DNA from: Beijerinckia mobilis
Lineage (GTDB): Bacteria; Pseudomonadota; Alphaproteobacteria; Rhizobiales; Beijerinckiaceae
DNA: 64,000 nucleotides
Reading direction: 5' to 3'
Assembly (NCBI RefSeq): GCF_000745425.1
Contig: NZ_JQJH01000001.1
Coordinates: 310,001-374,000, forward strand
Positions within the stretch are counted from its first letter, which is position 1. Every line of letters starts with the position of its first letter. Both the position numbers and the translations under genes were made by a program. Below the pieces are notes generated by a model that saw nothing but the letters and a program-made list of their open reading frames with translations, made no database searches and had not been told where the DNA came from. Below, in pieces: positions 40,731 to 49,242 of the stretch.

Positions 40731-41831
40731 ATGCCCACGCTCTCACCCGACATCATGCTCGACCGCATTTACGAGGCGGCCGTGGTCCCCGAGCAATGGG
40801 AGCCAGTCCTGAGGGATTTTTCCGAGTTGATCGGCGGCTGGGGCGGATTCCTCTACACGATCAGTTCGCAAAGCTCGCATTGGCTCGCCACCCGTGAATC
40901 TCAGGAAATATACAAAAAGTTTGTCGCGGAGGGCTTTGGCGAACATAACCATCGCATCGAGCGCGCCATAGAGCGCGGTCTCTTTGGATGTGTCGTTTCG
41001 GATCTCGACCTGTTCACAATGGACGAAATGGCCAGGGATCCCATGTATGCCTTCCTGCGCGCCCATGGCATCGGCTGGTTTGCGGGATGTATGTTCTCCC
41101 CGCCCCACGAAGATTCGCTGGTGCTCAGTTTTGAACGCCCCTACGCGCGGGGCCCGTTCGAACCATCGAACCTTCGCATTTTCGATCAGTTCCGGCCTCA
41201 TTTTGCCCGTTCCGCCCTGGTGTCCGCCAGGCTTGGTCTCGAACGGGCGCGCGGCGCTATTGATGCGATGACAGCCATCGGCCTCGCCTGTGCCGTGGTC
41301 GGCCGTTCGAAACGGCTCGTCATTGTCAACGATCTGTTCAACAGGCTCATTCCCGCACAGGTACAGGATCGGCGCGAACGCGTCCGGCTGGTGCAGGAGA
41401 GCGCCGACAAAAAATTTGCCGAGACGCTGGACGCCCTGCTGCGCCAGGAGAGCGAGAAATCATCCTCCATCGCCGTCCAGGGTCAGGGTGAACAGCCGCC
41501 CTTCGTGCTGCACGTCATTCCCATCAGACGCGCCGCCAATGATATTTTTTCCAATTGTTCCTGTTTGCTCGTGGCAACGGCCGTCGCACGCGCGCAAGCG
41601 CCGCCGGTTCTGCTGCTGCAGGGACTGTTCGACCTCACAATGGCGGAAGTGCGGCTGGTGCGCGGCCTAGTGAACGGCGGCACATTGGCGGCTCTCGCAC
41701 CGCAATTCGGCGTCGAGGTATCGACCTTGCGTGTCCAGTTGAAATCGGTCTTCGCCAAGACGGGCCTGTCCAGTCAGCAGGATCTCGTCGCTTTGTTGAG
41801 CAGCGTCACGCTCCCTAAAACAGGAGTGTGA
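40731..41831 (+). CDS. LuxR-type transcriptional regulator, paralogue 2
   Basis: The 366-aa protein starts MPTLSPDIMLDRIYEAAVVP at ATG 40731; GTG 40704 would add nine residues not in the paralogue. The N-terminal domain holds ISSQSSHWLATRESQEIYKK, different from paralogue 1, and a matching HTH with LAALAPQFGVEVSTLRVQLK. The recognition helix is nearly identical in the two, so both probably bind the same operator, while the sensing domains have diverged. It follows paralogue 1 by 90 bp. Confidence 0.8.
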   Translation: MPTLSPDIMLDRIYEAAVVPEQWEPVLRDFSELIGGWGGFLYTISSQSSHWLATRESQEIYKKFVAEGFGEHNHRIERAIERGLFGCVVSDLDLFTMDEMARDPMYAFLRAHGIGWFAGCMFSPPHEDSLVLSFERPYARGPFEPSNLRIFDQFRPHFARSALVSARLGLERARGAIDAMTAIGLACAVVGRSKRLVIVNDLFNRLIPAQVQDRRERVRLVQESADKKFAETLDALLRQESEKSSSIAVQGQGEQPPFVLHVIPIRRAANDIFSNCSCLLVATAVARAQAPPVLLLQGLFDLTMAEVRLVRGLVNGGTLAALAPQFGVEVSTLRVQLKSVFAKTGLSSQQDLVALLSSVTLPKTGV

Positions 41832-41934
41832 GCGTTTACACCGTCAGCCCGCATTCAGATAATGGCAAAAAACAGATGGTCTCTTCCCCGGTTTATGCTG
41901 TAGCCTATGCTACAAAGCGACAGACTCGGAAGCG

Positions 41935-43110
41935 ATGCGTATGCCATTATCAACGAGAGTATCCCACACGGCTCTCCGCCGCACGTTCTGGCACAAGCTT
42001 ACGGCCTTGCGTTTCCGGCGGGCGGCAACTTTCGTCATTATCGGACTCACCGTTATTGGTTCGGATACCATAACGGCTTCATCCGAGCCTCTCGAGACAA
42101 TCCCCAGCGGTGAAGCGCAAGACCTTGAGGCCATTGTCGATCGTGCCTTGCAGGAATTGCGCACACATTATCCTCCGGGATCCTATCCTGTCCGTCGCGA
42201 CGCCCATGCCAAAGCGCATGGCTGTGTAAAGGCAATATTTCATGTCGACGACAACATTCCGCCGGATCTGCGGGTCGGCCTCTTTGCCGATCCCGGCGCC
42301 TCCCGGAAGGCATGGATACGTTTCTCGAATGGTGCTTTTGATGTACGCCCCGACAATGCCCCCGATGGGCGCGGCATGGCGATAAAAATCCTCGACAGCG
42401 CGCCGGGCTCTACGGCCTCCGGCCACATTGCCGAACATGATTTCCTGATGATCAATTATCCGATCTTCTTCCTGTCCAATGCCAGGGATTATCGGAATTT
42501 TGCCGATGCCGGAGCCATCACCGGCGATCGCTGGAGCCTGTTGAAATATTTCCTTTGGCATCCCTGGCAAGGATATATCGCTATCAAGACGGCGCGCACG
42601 AAAATCGAGTCACCGCTGACGGCGCGCTATTACACGATGGCGCCCTTCGCCTTCGGCGCGGAGCGCGCTGTCAAATATTCTGCGCGCCCCTGTATCGACC
42701 ATGGCACCGCTACACTCGACCCAGCCACTGTGAAAACCGACGATCCAGATTTTCTGCGGACCATTCTCGCGAAGCAATTGCAGACAAGCCCCGCCTGTTT
42801 CGAGATGCTCGTCCAGGAACGCAAGGGGAATATGCCGATCGAGGACGCCACCGCCGAATGGAGCGAGAGCCAATCTCCCTACCGTCGCGTCGCGACCCTT
42901 GAAATCCCGAAACAGGACATCACGGAAGCCGGGCGCGACGCTTTCTGCGAGAATCTCTCCTTTTCGCCGTGGAACGCGCCCGCCGACGAACAGCCGCTGG
43001 GCGGCATCAACCGGATCCGCAGAACCGTTTACGAGAAAATCTCAGCCTATCGGCATGAAAGAAACAAAGCCGAAGTGCCTGATGCGGCTGCGGCCTGGGA
43101 TCGCTTTTAG
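41935..43110 (+). CDS. Secreted or membrane-anchored catalase-fold protein
   Basis: The 391-aa protein has an N-terminal hydrophobic helix (about residues 28-46, FRRAATFVIIGLTVIG), a signal peptide or anchor. It has catalase-family segments: HAKAHGCVKAIFHVDDNIP, which holds the distal His, RFSNGAFDVRPDNAPDGRG, and EHDFLMINYPIFFLSN. It resembles the small catalase-like group (SrpA and related peroxidases). The proximal heme Tyr motif (RxFxY) of full catalases is not clearly seen. Its stop TAG at 43108 is the first triplet of the adjacent family A repeat. A haem peroxidase role is inferred, not proven. Confidence 0.75.
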   Translation: MRMPLSTRVSHTALRRTFWHKLTALRFRRAATFVIIGLTVIGSDTITASSEPLETIPSGEAQDLEAIVDRALQELRTHYPPGSYPVRRDAHAKAHGCVKAIFHVDDNIPPDLRVGLFADPGASRKAWIRFSNGAFDVRPDNAPDGRGMAIKILDSAPGSTASGHIAEHDFLMINYPIFFLSNARDYRNFADAGAITGDRWSLLKYFLWHPWQGYIAIKTARTKIESPLTARYYTMAPFAFGAERAVKYSARPCIDHGTATLDPATVKTDDPDFLRTILAKQLQTSPACFEMLVQERKGNMPIEDATAEWSESQSPYRRVATLEIPKQDITEAGRDAFCENLSFSPWNAPADEQPLGGINRIRRTVYEKISAYRHERNKAEVPDAAAAWDRF

Positions 43111-43210
43111 ACCATTTTGAGCTTCTGGTGAATCGCTTGGCGATTCCACCGCTTTGAGAATGCTCTAATTTTTACGTGGAGCGTTTCCGGAAAGACCAGA
43201 AACGCTTCAT
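43108..43210 (-). repeat. Family A dispersed palindromic repeat, diverged copy
   Basis: Reverse orientation relative to 9695. It reads TAGACCATTTTGAGC, the central hairpin TGAATCGCTTGGCGATTCCA, then GAGAATGCTCTAATTTTTAC, and the terminal hairpin GGAGCGTTTCCGGAAAGACC AGAAACGCTTC (interrupted here for length). It begins with the TAG stop of the catalase-fold gene. Confidence 0.7.
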
Positions 43211-43222
43211 GAAGCCTGCAGC

Positions 43223-43654
43223 TCAATCCGGCAGCACATCCACCCGCACCGGCGCAAGTCCGGCATGCCGAAAGCCCAATTGGTCGGCCGCCACGACCGA
43301 GACATCGATGACCCGCCCTTTGATGAAGGGTCCGCGATCATTGACCACCAGGGTCGTCGATTGCTGATTGGCGAGATTGGTGACACGCACATGCGTCCCG
43401 AAAGGCAAGGAACGATGCGCGCAGCCGCGCGCCCCACGCGCATGATAAAAAGAAGCCTTGCCTTGATATTGCGACGTCTTGCCGTCGTAATGCTCAGCCC
43501 GTGGAGAGAGATACGCCACTTTATAATGATGATGAGAATAATGGTGATGAGACACCCTGCGGTGGTGATGCACCATTCTGCTGTGCTGCGAGTCAGCCTG
43601 AGCTATTCCCGAAGACATACACAGTAATGCAGCAAATCCGAGAAGTTTTCTCAA
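43223..43654 (-). CDS. Secreted RlpA-like double-psi beta-barrel protein with His-rich linker
   Basis: A TTG start at 43654 gives MRKLLGFAALLCMSSGIAQA, a good signal peptide, and is preceded by GGAGG seven bases upstream; longer starts (GTG 43687, ATG 43678) lack these features. The mature protein (about 123 aa) has a segment of repeated His pairs and triplets (MVHHHRRVSHHHYSHHHYK), then the RlpA/expansin-like domain with KASFYHARGARGCAHRSLPF, VNDRGPFIKGRVIDVS. RlpA proteins bind or cut denuded glycan strands at the septum; the linker may bind metal. The SPOR domain of E. coli RlpA is absent. Confidence 0.85.
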   Translation of the reverse strand: MRKLLGFAALLCMSSGIAQADSQHSRMVHHHRRVSHHHYSHHHYKVAYLSPRAEHYDGKTSQYQGKASFYHARGARGCAHRSLPFGTHVRVTNLANQQSTTLVVNDRGPFIKGRVIDVSVVAADQLGFRHAGLAPVRVDVLPD

Positions 43655-44085
43655 CCAGAAGCCTCCATTTATTACCATTGAAAGCACCCGTTTCCGGGCA
43701 CGGCGGCGGCTTCTGACAGCATTCTGTGATGATAAAAAGGCAATGTATTTAGCTATTTTCCATTCAATACGTTATTTGTGCGACGCAACAACATAGTTAA
43801 TTTTATTTAAACTTGAAATAAAGAATCTTAAATTGTCTCTTCTGACAAGAACTCCTCGAATAGAAACGAAAGCTTCACATTCTCGCCCTATTTCCTCTTG
43901 ACGAACTGAACGAGCTTAACAATTTGCCTGGATGACGAGCAATTGCTCGGACTGCTGAACGCATCCTCATGCGGGATCAAAAATCAAGAGCGGCGCAGAT
44001 AATGATACGGAATCGCTTCTGGTCATCCGTCTGTCATGCGGGTCGCTTAAGCCGTGCCGATCGTCTCTGCAGATTCGGAAAGCCC
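43655..44085. other. AT-rich divergent region between the RlpA-like gene and btaA
   Basis: This 431-bp region drops markedly in GC from 43730 to 43870 and carries the promoters of both genes. The Pho box (44020-44037) is near its right end. No gene is supported in it, although the btaA frame is open to 43969. Confidence 0.6.
44020..44037 (+). promoter_or_regulatory. Candidate Pho box upstream of btaA
   Basis: TGGTCAT-CCGT-CTGTCAT matches the PhoB consensus CTGTCAT-N4-CTGTCAT in 12 of 14 positions with the correct 11-bp period. It ends 48 bp before the GTG start chosen for btaA, with TTAAGC, a possible -10, ten bases downstream. In rhizobia, btaA and btaB are known to be induced by phosphate starvation through PhoB, which supports the call. 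Confidence 0.75.
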
Positions 44086-45342
44086 GTGACGTCATCTCCC
44101 GATGCGCTTCGCCGTACGACCAGCCTTGGGCTGCGCACGGCCGTCCACCGCAACAAAACCTTGTCCCGCGGTGGCTTGCTCGAACGTCTATTCACTTTCG
44201 TCTTTCGCGGCCTCGTCTATCCGCAGATCTGGGAAGATCCGCTGATCGACATGGAGGCTCTCGCGATCCAGCCGAACGATCACATCGTCACCATTGCGTC
44301 GGGTGGCTGTAACGTCCTGTCCTACCTGACCGCCGCGCCCCGCAAGATCACCGCGGTCGATCTCAACGGCGCGCATATCGCCCTTAACCAGTTGAAGGTC
44401 GCAGCCCTGCAGCATTTGCCGGATCACGCGGCTTTCTACAGCTTTTTCGGCGAGGCCGATCAGCCTGCCAATCTCGATGCCTATCGCCGTTACGTCCGTG
44501 CGCATCTCGATCCGGTGGCGCGCGCCTATTGGGACGGCCGTGGTCCAACCGGCCGCCGGCGCATCGACAATTTCACCGATAATTTCTATCATCACGGGCT
44601 GCTCGGCACTTTCATTGGCGGCGCTCACCGTCTGGCCAAGCTCTATGGACGTGATCCACGGCTGATGCTGCAGGCGAAGGATCGCGAAGAACAGCGCGTC
44701 CTTTACGAGACCATGCTCGCGCCATTGTTCGACAAGCCCTCGATCCGCTGGATGCTGCGCCAACCCGCCTCGCTTTACGGGCTTGGCATTCCCCCGTCGC
44801 AATATCAGGCCCTTGCGGGTGGTCCCTCCGGCAATATGGCCGATGTGGTCAAGGAAAGACTGCGCCGCCTCGCCTGCGATTTCGATTTCACGGACAATTA
44901 TTTCGCCTGGCAGGCGTTCGGACGCGCTTATCCGCCGCGTCATCAGGCGATCGACCAGAACTGCCTGCCGCCCTATCTCATGCCCTCCCACTTCGAGACC
45001 CTGCGCGCTTGTGCAGACCGGGTCGACATCCGTCATGAATCCATGACCGTCTTCCTGAATCAGCAGCCAGCACAAAGCCTCGACGCCTATGTCCTTCTCG
45101 ACGCGCAGGACTGGATGACCGATGAGGTGCTGACATCCCTGTGGGGCGAGATCCTGCGCACCGCCCGCGCCGGCGCGCGGGTCATCTTCCGCACCGCCGC
45201 CGATGAAAGGCTGCTGCCTGGCCGCGTGCCGGCGGCGATCCTCGACGCCTTCGAATATGATCCGGCGCGCTGCATCGATTATAGCCTGCGTGACCGCTCC
45301 TCCATCTATGGCGCGTTCCATCTTTATCGGCGCAAGGCATGA
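44086..45342 (+). CDS. btaA: BtaA, SAM:diacylglycerol 3-amino-3-carboxypropyltransferase
   Basis: The protein of about 418 aa carries the DUF3419/BtaA signature YPQIWEDPLIDMEALAIQ, the SAM-binding segment HIVTIASGGCNVLSYLTAAP, and VDLNGAHIALNQLKVAALQ. BtaA transfers the aminocarboxypropyl group of SAM to diacylglycerol, the first step of diacylglyceryl-trimethylhomoserine synthesis. GTG 44086 is chosen because it starts just before the conserved region and leaves the Pho box in noncoding DNA; an ATG at 43969 would make the box coding. It overlaps btaB by 4 bp (ATGA). Confidence 0.93.
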   Translation: MTSSPDALRRTTSLGLRTAVHRNKTLSRGGLLERLFTFVFRGLVYPQIWEDPLIDMEALAIQPNDHIVTIASGGCNVLSYLTAAPRKITAVDLNGAHIALNQLKVAALQHLPDHAAFYSFFGEADQPANLDAYRRYVRAHLDPVARAYWDGRGPTGRRRIDNFTDNFYHHGLLGTFIGGAHRLAKLYGRDPRLMLQAKDREEQRVLYETMLAPLFDKPSIRWMLRQPASLYGLGIPPSQYQALAGGPSGNMADVVKERLRRLACDFDFTDNYFAWQAFGRAYPPRHQAIDQNCLPPYLMPSHFETLRACADRVDIRHESMTVFLNQQPAQSLDAYVLLDAQDWMTDEVLTSLWGEILRTARAGARVIFRTAADERLLPGRVPAAILDAFEYDPARCIDYSLRDRSSIYGAFHLYRRKA

Positions 45343-46001
45343 GCGCATCACGGACGGACAATGGAGCGGCGGCGCTGATGGACCGGATGTACCGGCATCA
45401 GCGCCACATCTATGATGCAAGCCGCAAATTTTATCTGCTCGGACGCGACGCGCTGATCACCGGGCTTGCTCCCCCCAAGGGTGGTACGATCCTGGAAATC
45501 GGCTGCGGCACGGGACGCAATCTCATCAAGGCGGCAAAAGCCTACCCGCATGCACGCCTTTATGGTCTCGACGTCTCGGAGGAAATGCTGGCGCAGGCGC
45601 GCAAATCCATCGCCCGCGCGGGATTGAGCGAACGCATCCAGCTGGCACAGGCGGACGCCACCGCTTTCGACCCCCTCGCGCTTTTTGGTGTCGCGGCCTT
45701 CGACCGCGTGTTCATTTCCTACGCTCTGTCGATGATTCCGCCCTGGCGTGATGTGCTCGCGAACGCCTGCACCTTCCTGACCGAAGGCGGCTCGCTCCAT
45801 ATCGTCGATTTCGGCGACCAGGCCGGCCTGCCCGCCTGGTTCGGCAGGGCGCTACGCCGCTGGCTTTCCTGGTTCGATGTGACGCCACGTCTTACATTGG
45901 AGGAGGAAATCCGCGCCCTCGCCAGCGCGCGCGGTCTTGGCTGCCATTTTTCAAAGCCGCTCCGCGCCTATGCTTTCGAGGCCGTGCTGCAACGGCCATG
46001 A
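45339..46001 (+). CDS. btaB: BtaB, betaine lipid N-methyltransferase
   Basis: This 220-aa class I methyltransferase has the SAM site TILEIGCGTGRNLIKAAKAY and the acidic DVSEEMLAQARKS, with the family start LMDRMYRHQRHIYDASRKFY. BtaB adds three methyl groups to diacylglyceryl-homoserine to make the betaine lipid DGTS, which replaces phospholipids when phosphate is scarce. Its start overlaps the btaA stop. It probably shares the Pho-box promoter. Confidence 0.93.
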   Translation: MSASRTDNGAAALMDRMYRHQRHIYDASRKFYLLGRDALITGLAPPKGGTILEIGCGTGRNLIKAAKAYPHARLYGLDVSEEMLAQARKSIARAGLSERIQLAQADATAFDPLALFGVAAFDRVFISYALSMIPPWRDVLANACTFLTEGGSLHIVDFGDQAGLPAWFGRALRRWLSWFDVTPRLTLEEEIRALASARGLGCHFSKPLRAYAFEAVLQRP

Positions 46002-46046
46002 GCCGCCCATCGGCTCGATCGCCTGCGATCCTCTATTAAGACCGGG

Positions 46047-46080
46047 TCTCGTTGATCAAATTGTTTCATGATCGACGAGA
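46047..46080. terminator. Inverted repeat between convergent btaB and alpha-E genes
   Basis: TCTCGTTGATCA and TGATCGACGAGA form 12-bp arms with one mismatch around a ten-base loop. It lies between two convergent genes, so it may end transcription of both; there is no strong T run. Confidence 0.5.
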
Positions 46081-46183
46081 GTTGGCCTGAAAAGCACCGC
46101 GACACAACTGCTTTGGCGCAAACCTTGAGACGTTGCGCGCGTCAAGAATCGACACCAAACGGCCGGATCGGCACTCTGCGGGT

Positions 46184-47143
46184 TTAATTCAACAGATATT
46201 GCTCGCTGATCGTCTGACCAAGCAAGCTGTTGTCTTCGACGAAGGCCGTGATGAACTCATGCAGGCCGATGTGGAAGATCTCCTTCGTCGTGGCCTTGGT
46301 CAGCCGTTCCATGACGAGATGCGCGTGCCGTTGCGCCGCACCATTATGCCCATAGGCGCCGGCGATCTGATCCAGAAAATGGCAGATATTGTCATAGCAG
46401 GAGATGAGTGAACGCGGCATCTCCTTCTTGAGGATCAGGAGATCGGCGATCTTCCACGGCTTGAGTGTCTCGCGATAGACCCAATGATAGGCCGTGAGTG
46501 CCGATACCGCGCGCAGAATGCTCGCCCATTGGAAATAGTCGAGCGATCCACCGACTTCCTCATCCTCGGGCAGGAGCACGTGATATTTCACGTCGAGAAT
46601 ACGCGCCGTATTGTCAGCGCGTTCGATATAGATGCCGAGCCGCGAGAACCAATAGGCATCATTGCGCAGCATGGTGCGATAGGCAGTGCCATCGTAATCG
46701 AGCGAGGTTTTCTTGACGAAATCGAGAAACCGGGAAAGCTCCTCGCGATCATAGGAACCTTTCCCAAGGCTCGTCTTTTCGAACTTTTTCAGCTCGATCC
46801 AGGCGCCGTTGATCGCTTCCCACGTCTCAATGGTCAAAGCCGTGCGCACGGCGCGCGCATTGACGCGCGCGAATTCCAGGCAATTGCGGATGGACGAGGG
46901 ATTCTCGGTCGAGAAAGTCAGAAATTCGACCACGCGGGCAGCTTCGATCGTCTCGTAACGGGCGCGATAGCCCTCCGCCGCGCCCGAGGATTCGAGCGCG
47001 CTCTCCCATTCCGTGCCAGTGCTCGCATAAGCCGTCGGCAGGGTGCTCAGCCGTTGCGTCGCGTCGATGACACGCGCGAGGAAATCAGCCCGCTCGACAT
47101 AGCGGGCAAGCCAGAAAAGATTATCAGCCGTCCGGGAAAGCAT
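46184..47143 (-). CDS. Alpha-E domain protein (DUF403)
   Basis: This 319-aa all-helical protein opens MLSRTADNLFWLARYVERAD, the diagnostic motif of alpha-E proteins, and ends in an acidic, helical C-terminus (FIEEY-like not present; it closes LLGQTISEQYLLN). Alpha-E proteins pair with circularly permuted ATP-grasp enzymes and often with a transglutaminase-like and a proteasome-like peptidase in a predicted peptide synthesis or modification system of unknown product. The ATP-grasp gene is next upstream; the peptidase partners are missing. An AAGGCAGG ribosome binding site precedes the ATG. Confidence 0.9.
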   Translation of the reverse strand: MLSRTADNLFWLARYVERADFLARVIDATQRLSTLPTAYASTGTEWESALESSGAAEGYRARYETIEAARVVEFLTFSTENPSSIRNCLEFARVNARAVRTALTIETWEAINGAWIELKKFEKTSLGKGSYDREELSRFLDFVKKTSLDYDGTAYRTMLRNDAYWFSRLGIYIERADNTARILDVKYHVLLPEDEEVGGSLDYFQWASILRAVSALTAYHWVYRETLKPWKIADLLILKKEMPRSLISCYDNICHFLDQIAGAYGHNGAAQRHAHLVMERLTKATTKEIFHIGLHEFITAFVEDNSLLGQTISEQYLLN

Positions 47144-47278
47144 GGCCTGCCTTGATGATGGTTCAGGAGGTGATGGTTCGGATGCAATGGCGGCTCAAAT
47201 GAAGGCGCCGAGTAGGAAAAGCCCGCGGCCCGGAGGTCAGAAGGCAAAGGCCCGAGATTACGGACTGAGCCGGGCGGC

Positions 47279-48757
47279 TCATGTCTGCGTCTGCGATTGC
47301 CGCTGCGCCGAGCCTTCGATGATCCAGGTATCCTTGGTGCCACCACCCTGGCTCGAATTGACGACGAGGGACTTTTCCTTGAGCGCGACACGGGTGAGGC
47401 CGCCCGGCACGACCTTGACGCCGGTCGAGCCGGTGAGCACGAAAGGCCGCAGATCGACATGGCGCGGCGCGATGCCGGATTCAAAGAAGGTCGGACAGGT
47501 CGAGAGCGCGAGAGTCGGCTGGGCGATGAAGTTCTCGGGGTTGCGCGCAAGCTTGGCGGCAAAGGTCTCACGCTCGGCAAGGCTCGCATGGGGGCCGACG
47601 AGCATGCCATAGCCACCCGAGCCATTCACTTCCTTGACGACGAGTTCGCCAAGATGATCGCGCACATAGGCATAAGCATCGGGTTCACGACAGCGCCAGG
47701 TCGGCACGTTTTTCAGAATGGCCGGCTCGCCCAGATAAAAGTCGATGATCTCCGGCATATAGGTATAGATCGCCTTGTCGTCGGCGACGCCGGTGCCGAC
47801 CGCATTGGCGAGCGTGACATTGCCAGCGAGATAGGCCCGCATCAGGCCGGGGACGCCGATGATGGAATCCGCGCGGAAAGCCTTGGGATCGAGGAAATCA
47901 TCATCGATGCGGCGATAGAGCACATCGACCCGTTTCGTTCCCTCGGTCGTGCGCATGTAGACGACATCATCCTCGACTAGGAGGTCGCGGCCTTCGCAAA
48001 GCTCGACCCCGAGCTTATCGGCCAGGAAGGAATGTTCATAATAGGCGGAATTATATTGTCCCGGCGTCAGCACAGCGATAACGGGCTCGCGCGCGACATT
48101 CACCGGTGCCACAGAGCGCAACGAGGCCAGCAGCATGTCGGGATAATTCTCGACCGGCGCGACACGATGTTCAGCGAAGAGATCGGGCGTGAGCCGCATC
48201 ATCACCTCGCGATTCTCCAGCATGTAGGAGACACCGGAGGGCGTGCGCACATTGTCTTCGAGGACGTAGAAATCATTCTCGCCGATGCGCACGAGATCGA
48301 TGCCGGCAATATGCACGAAAATATCATGCGGCACCTTGCAACCGACCATTTCCGGGCGAAACTGCGGATTGCCATGCACGAGATCGGCCGGAATACGCCC
48401 GGCCTTGAGAATCTCCTGCGCGCCATAAATATCCGCGAGAAACATATTGAGCGCCTTGACGCGCTGGATGAGGCCGGTCTCGAGCCGCGCCCATTCACCG
48501 CCGTCGAGCAGACGCGGAATGATATCGAAAGGGATGAGACGCTCGGTCGCGTCCTTATCGCCATAGACAGCGAAAGTGATGCCGATCCGCCGGAACAGGA
48601 GCTCGGCCTGAGCATGGCGCGCGGAGAGAAACGAGGACGGAGTGTTGGCGAGCCAATGCGCGATTTTCTCGTAAACCGGTCGGATCTTGCCATCCGGAAG
48701 GGTCATTTCATCGAAGCACACCGGCTCCCTGTCCTCTTGCACTCTCAAACTCCTCAA
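47279..48757 (-). CDS. Circularly permuted ATP-grasp protein (DUF404/407)
   Basis: The 492-aa protein begins MRSLRVQEDREPVCFDEMTL; an ATG start at 48706 (MTLPDGKIRPVYEKIAHWLA) is also possible. It contains RGITFAVYGD-type RIGITFAVYGDKDATERLIP, the ADLVHGNPQFRPEM segment, EDNVRTPSGVSYMLENREV, and VVKEVNGSGGYGMLVGP, the ATP-binding core. The enzymes are thought to form amide bonds in an uncharacterised product. It lies 135 bp upstream of the alpha-E gene on the same strand. Confidence 0.9.
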   Translation of the reverse strand: MRSLRVQEDREPVCFDEMTLPDGKIRPVYEKIAHWLANTPSSFLSARHAQAELLFRRIGITFAVYGDKDATERLIPFDIIPRLLDGGEWARLETGLIQRVKALNMFLADIYGAQEILKAGRIPADLVHGNPQFRPEMVGCKVPHDIFVHIAGIDLVRIGENDFYVLEDNVRTPSGVSYMLENREVMMRLTPDLFAEHRVAPVENYPDMLLASLRSVAPVNVAREPVIAVLTPGQYNSAYYEHSFLADKLGVELCEGRDLLVEDDVVYMRTTEGTKRVDVLYRRIDDDFLDPKAFRADSIIGVPGLMRAYLAGNVTLANAVGTGVADDKAIYTYMPEIIDFYLGEPAILKNVPTWRCREPDAYAYVRDHLGELVVKEVNGSGGYGMLVGPHASLAERETFAAKLARNPENFIAQPTLALSTCPTFFESGIAPRHVDLRPFVLTGSTGVKVVPGGLTRVALKEKSLVVNSSQGGGTKDTWIIEGSAQRQSQTQT

Positions 48758-49242
48758 CTATCAGCGCGGTGCATCGGCTCATGAGCCACCCGCAAGATCC
48801 CCGCCACGAGAAGAGCGGACACAGGGCATTGGATCAGGGCGACTCATTTTTGCAATCATAACAGAGGCTCTTGCAAATGTCTGCGATTCCTGACGGGATC
48901 AGCACGCTAGAGAGACCGGTTCGAGAGACATCCAGCACCGGATGCGAGACCAAGATCGCAACAATCCGAATCATAAGGCCCAGTTAAGGTTAATCCTTCA
49001 TCAATAAGTGGAGGCTAGAGTTCTTCGGGCGGGCTCAAGCCCCTTTGGTCGAGACGTCCAGGGTGCATCGGTCAAACGACTTGCAAGAGTTCCCCACAGG
49101 CAAGGGGAACGGGGCAGCCATCGACCGGGTATGAGCGCGTCAATCGATCGGTCGCAACCGGCGGTCCGTGGCCCGCGGTCAATGGAATATCCATGACCCG
49201 TTCACGCCTCCGCCCGAGCCCTATCCGAGGAGGATACTCTCG
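48758..49242. other. Intergenic region before the small membrane protein
   Basis: This 485-bp divergent region shows no gene or strong repeat. Short frames on both strands are unsupported. It should carry promoters for the ATP-grasp gene and for the plus-strand genes that follow. Confidence 0.55.

Noticed and set aside
46827-47009. Short frame inside the alpha-E gene
   Set aside because: Shadow of the alpha-E reading frame.
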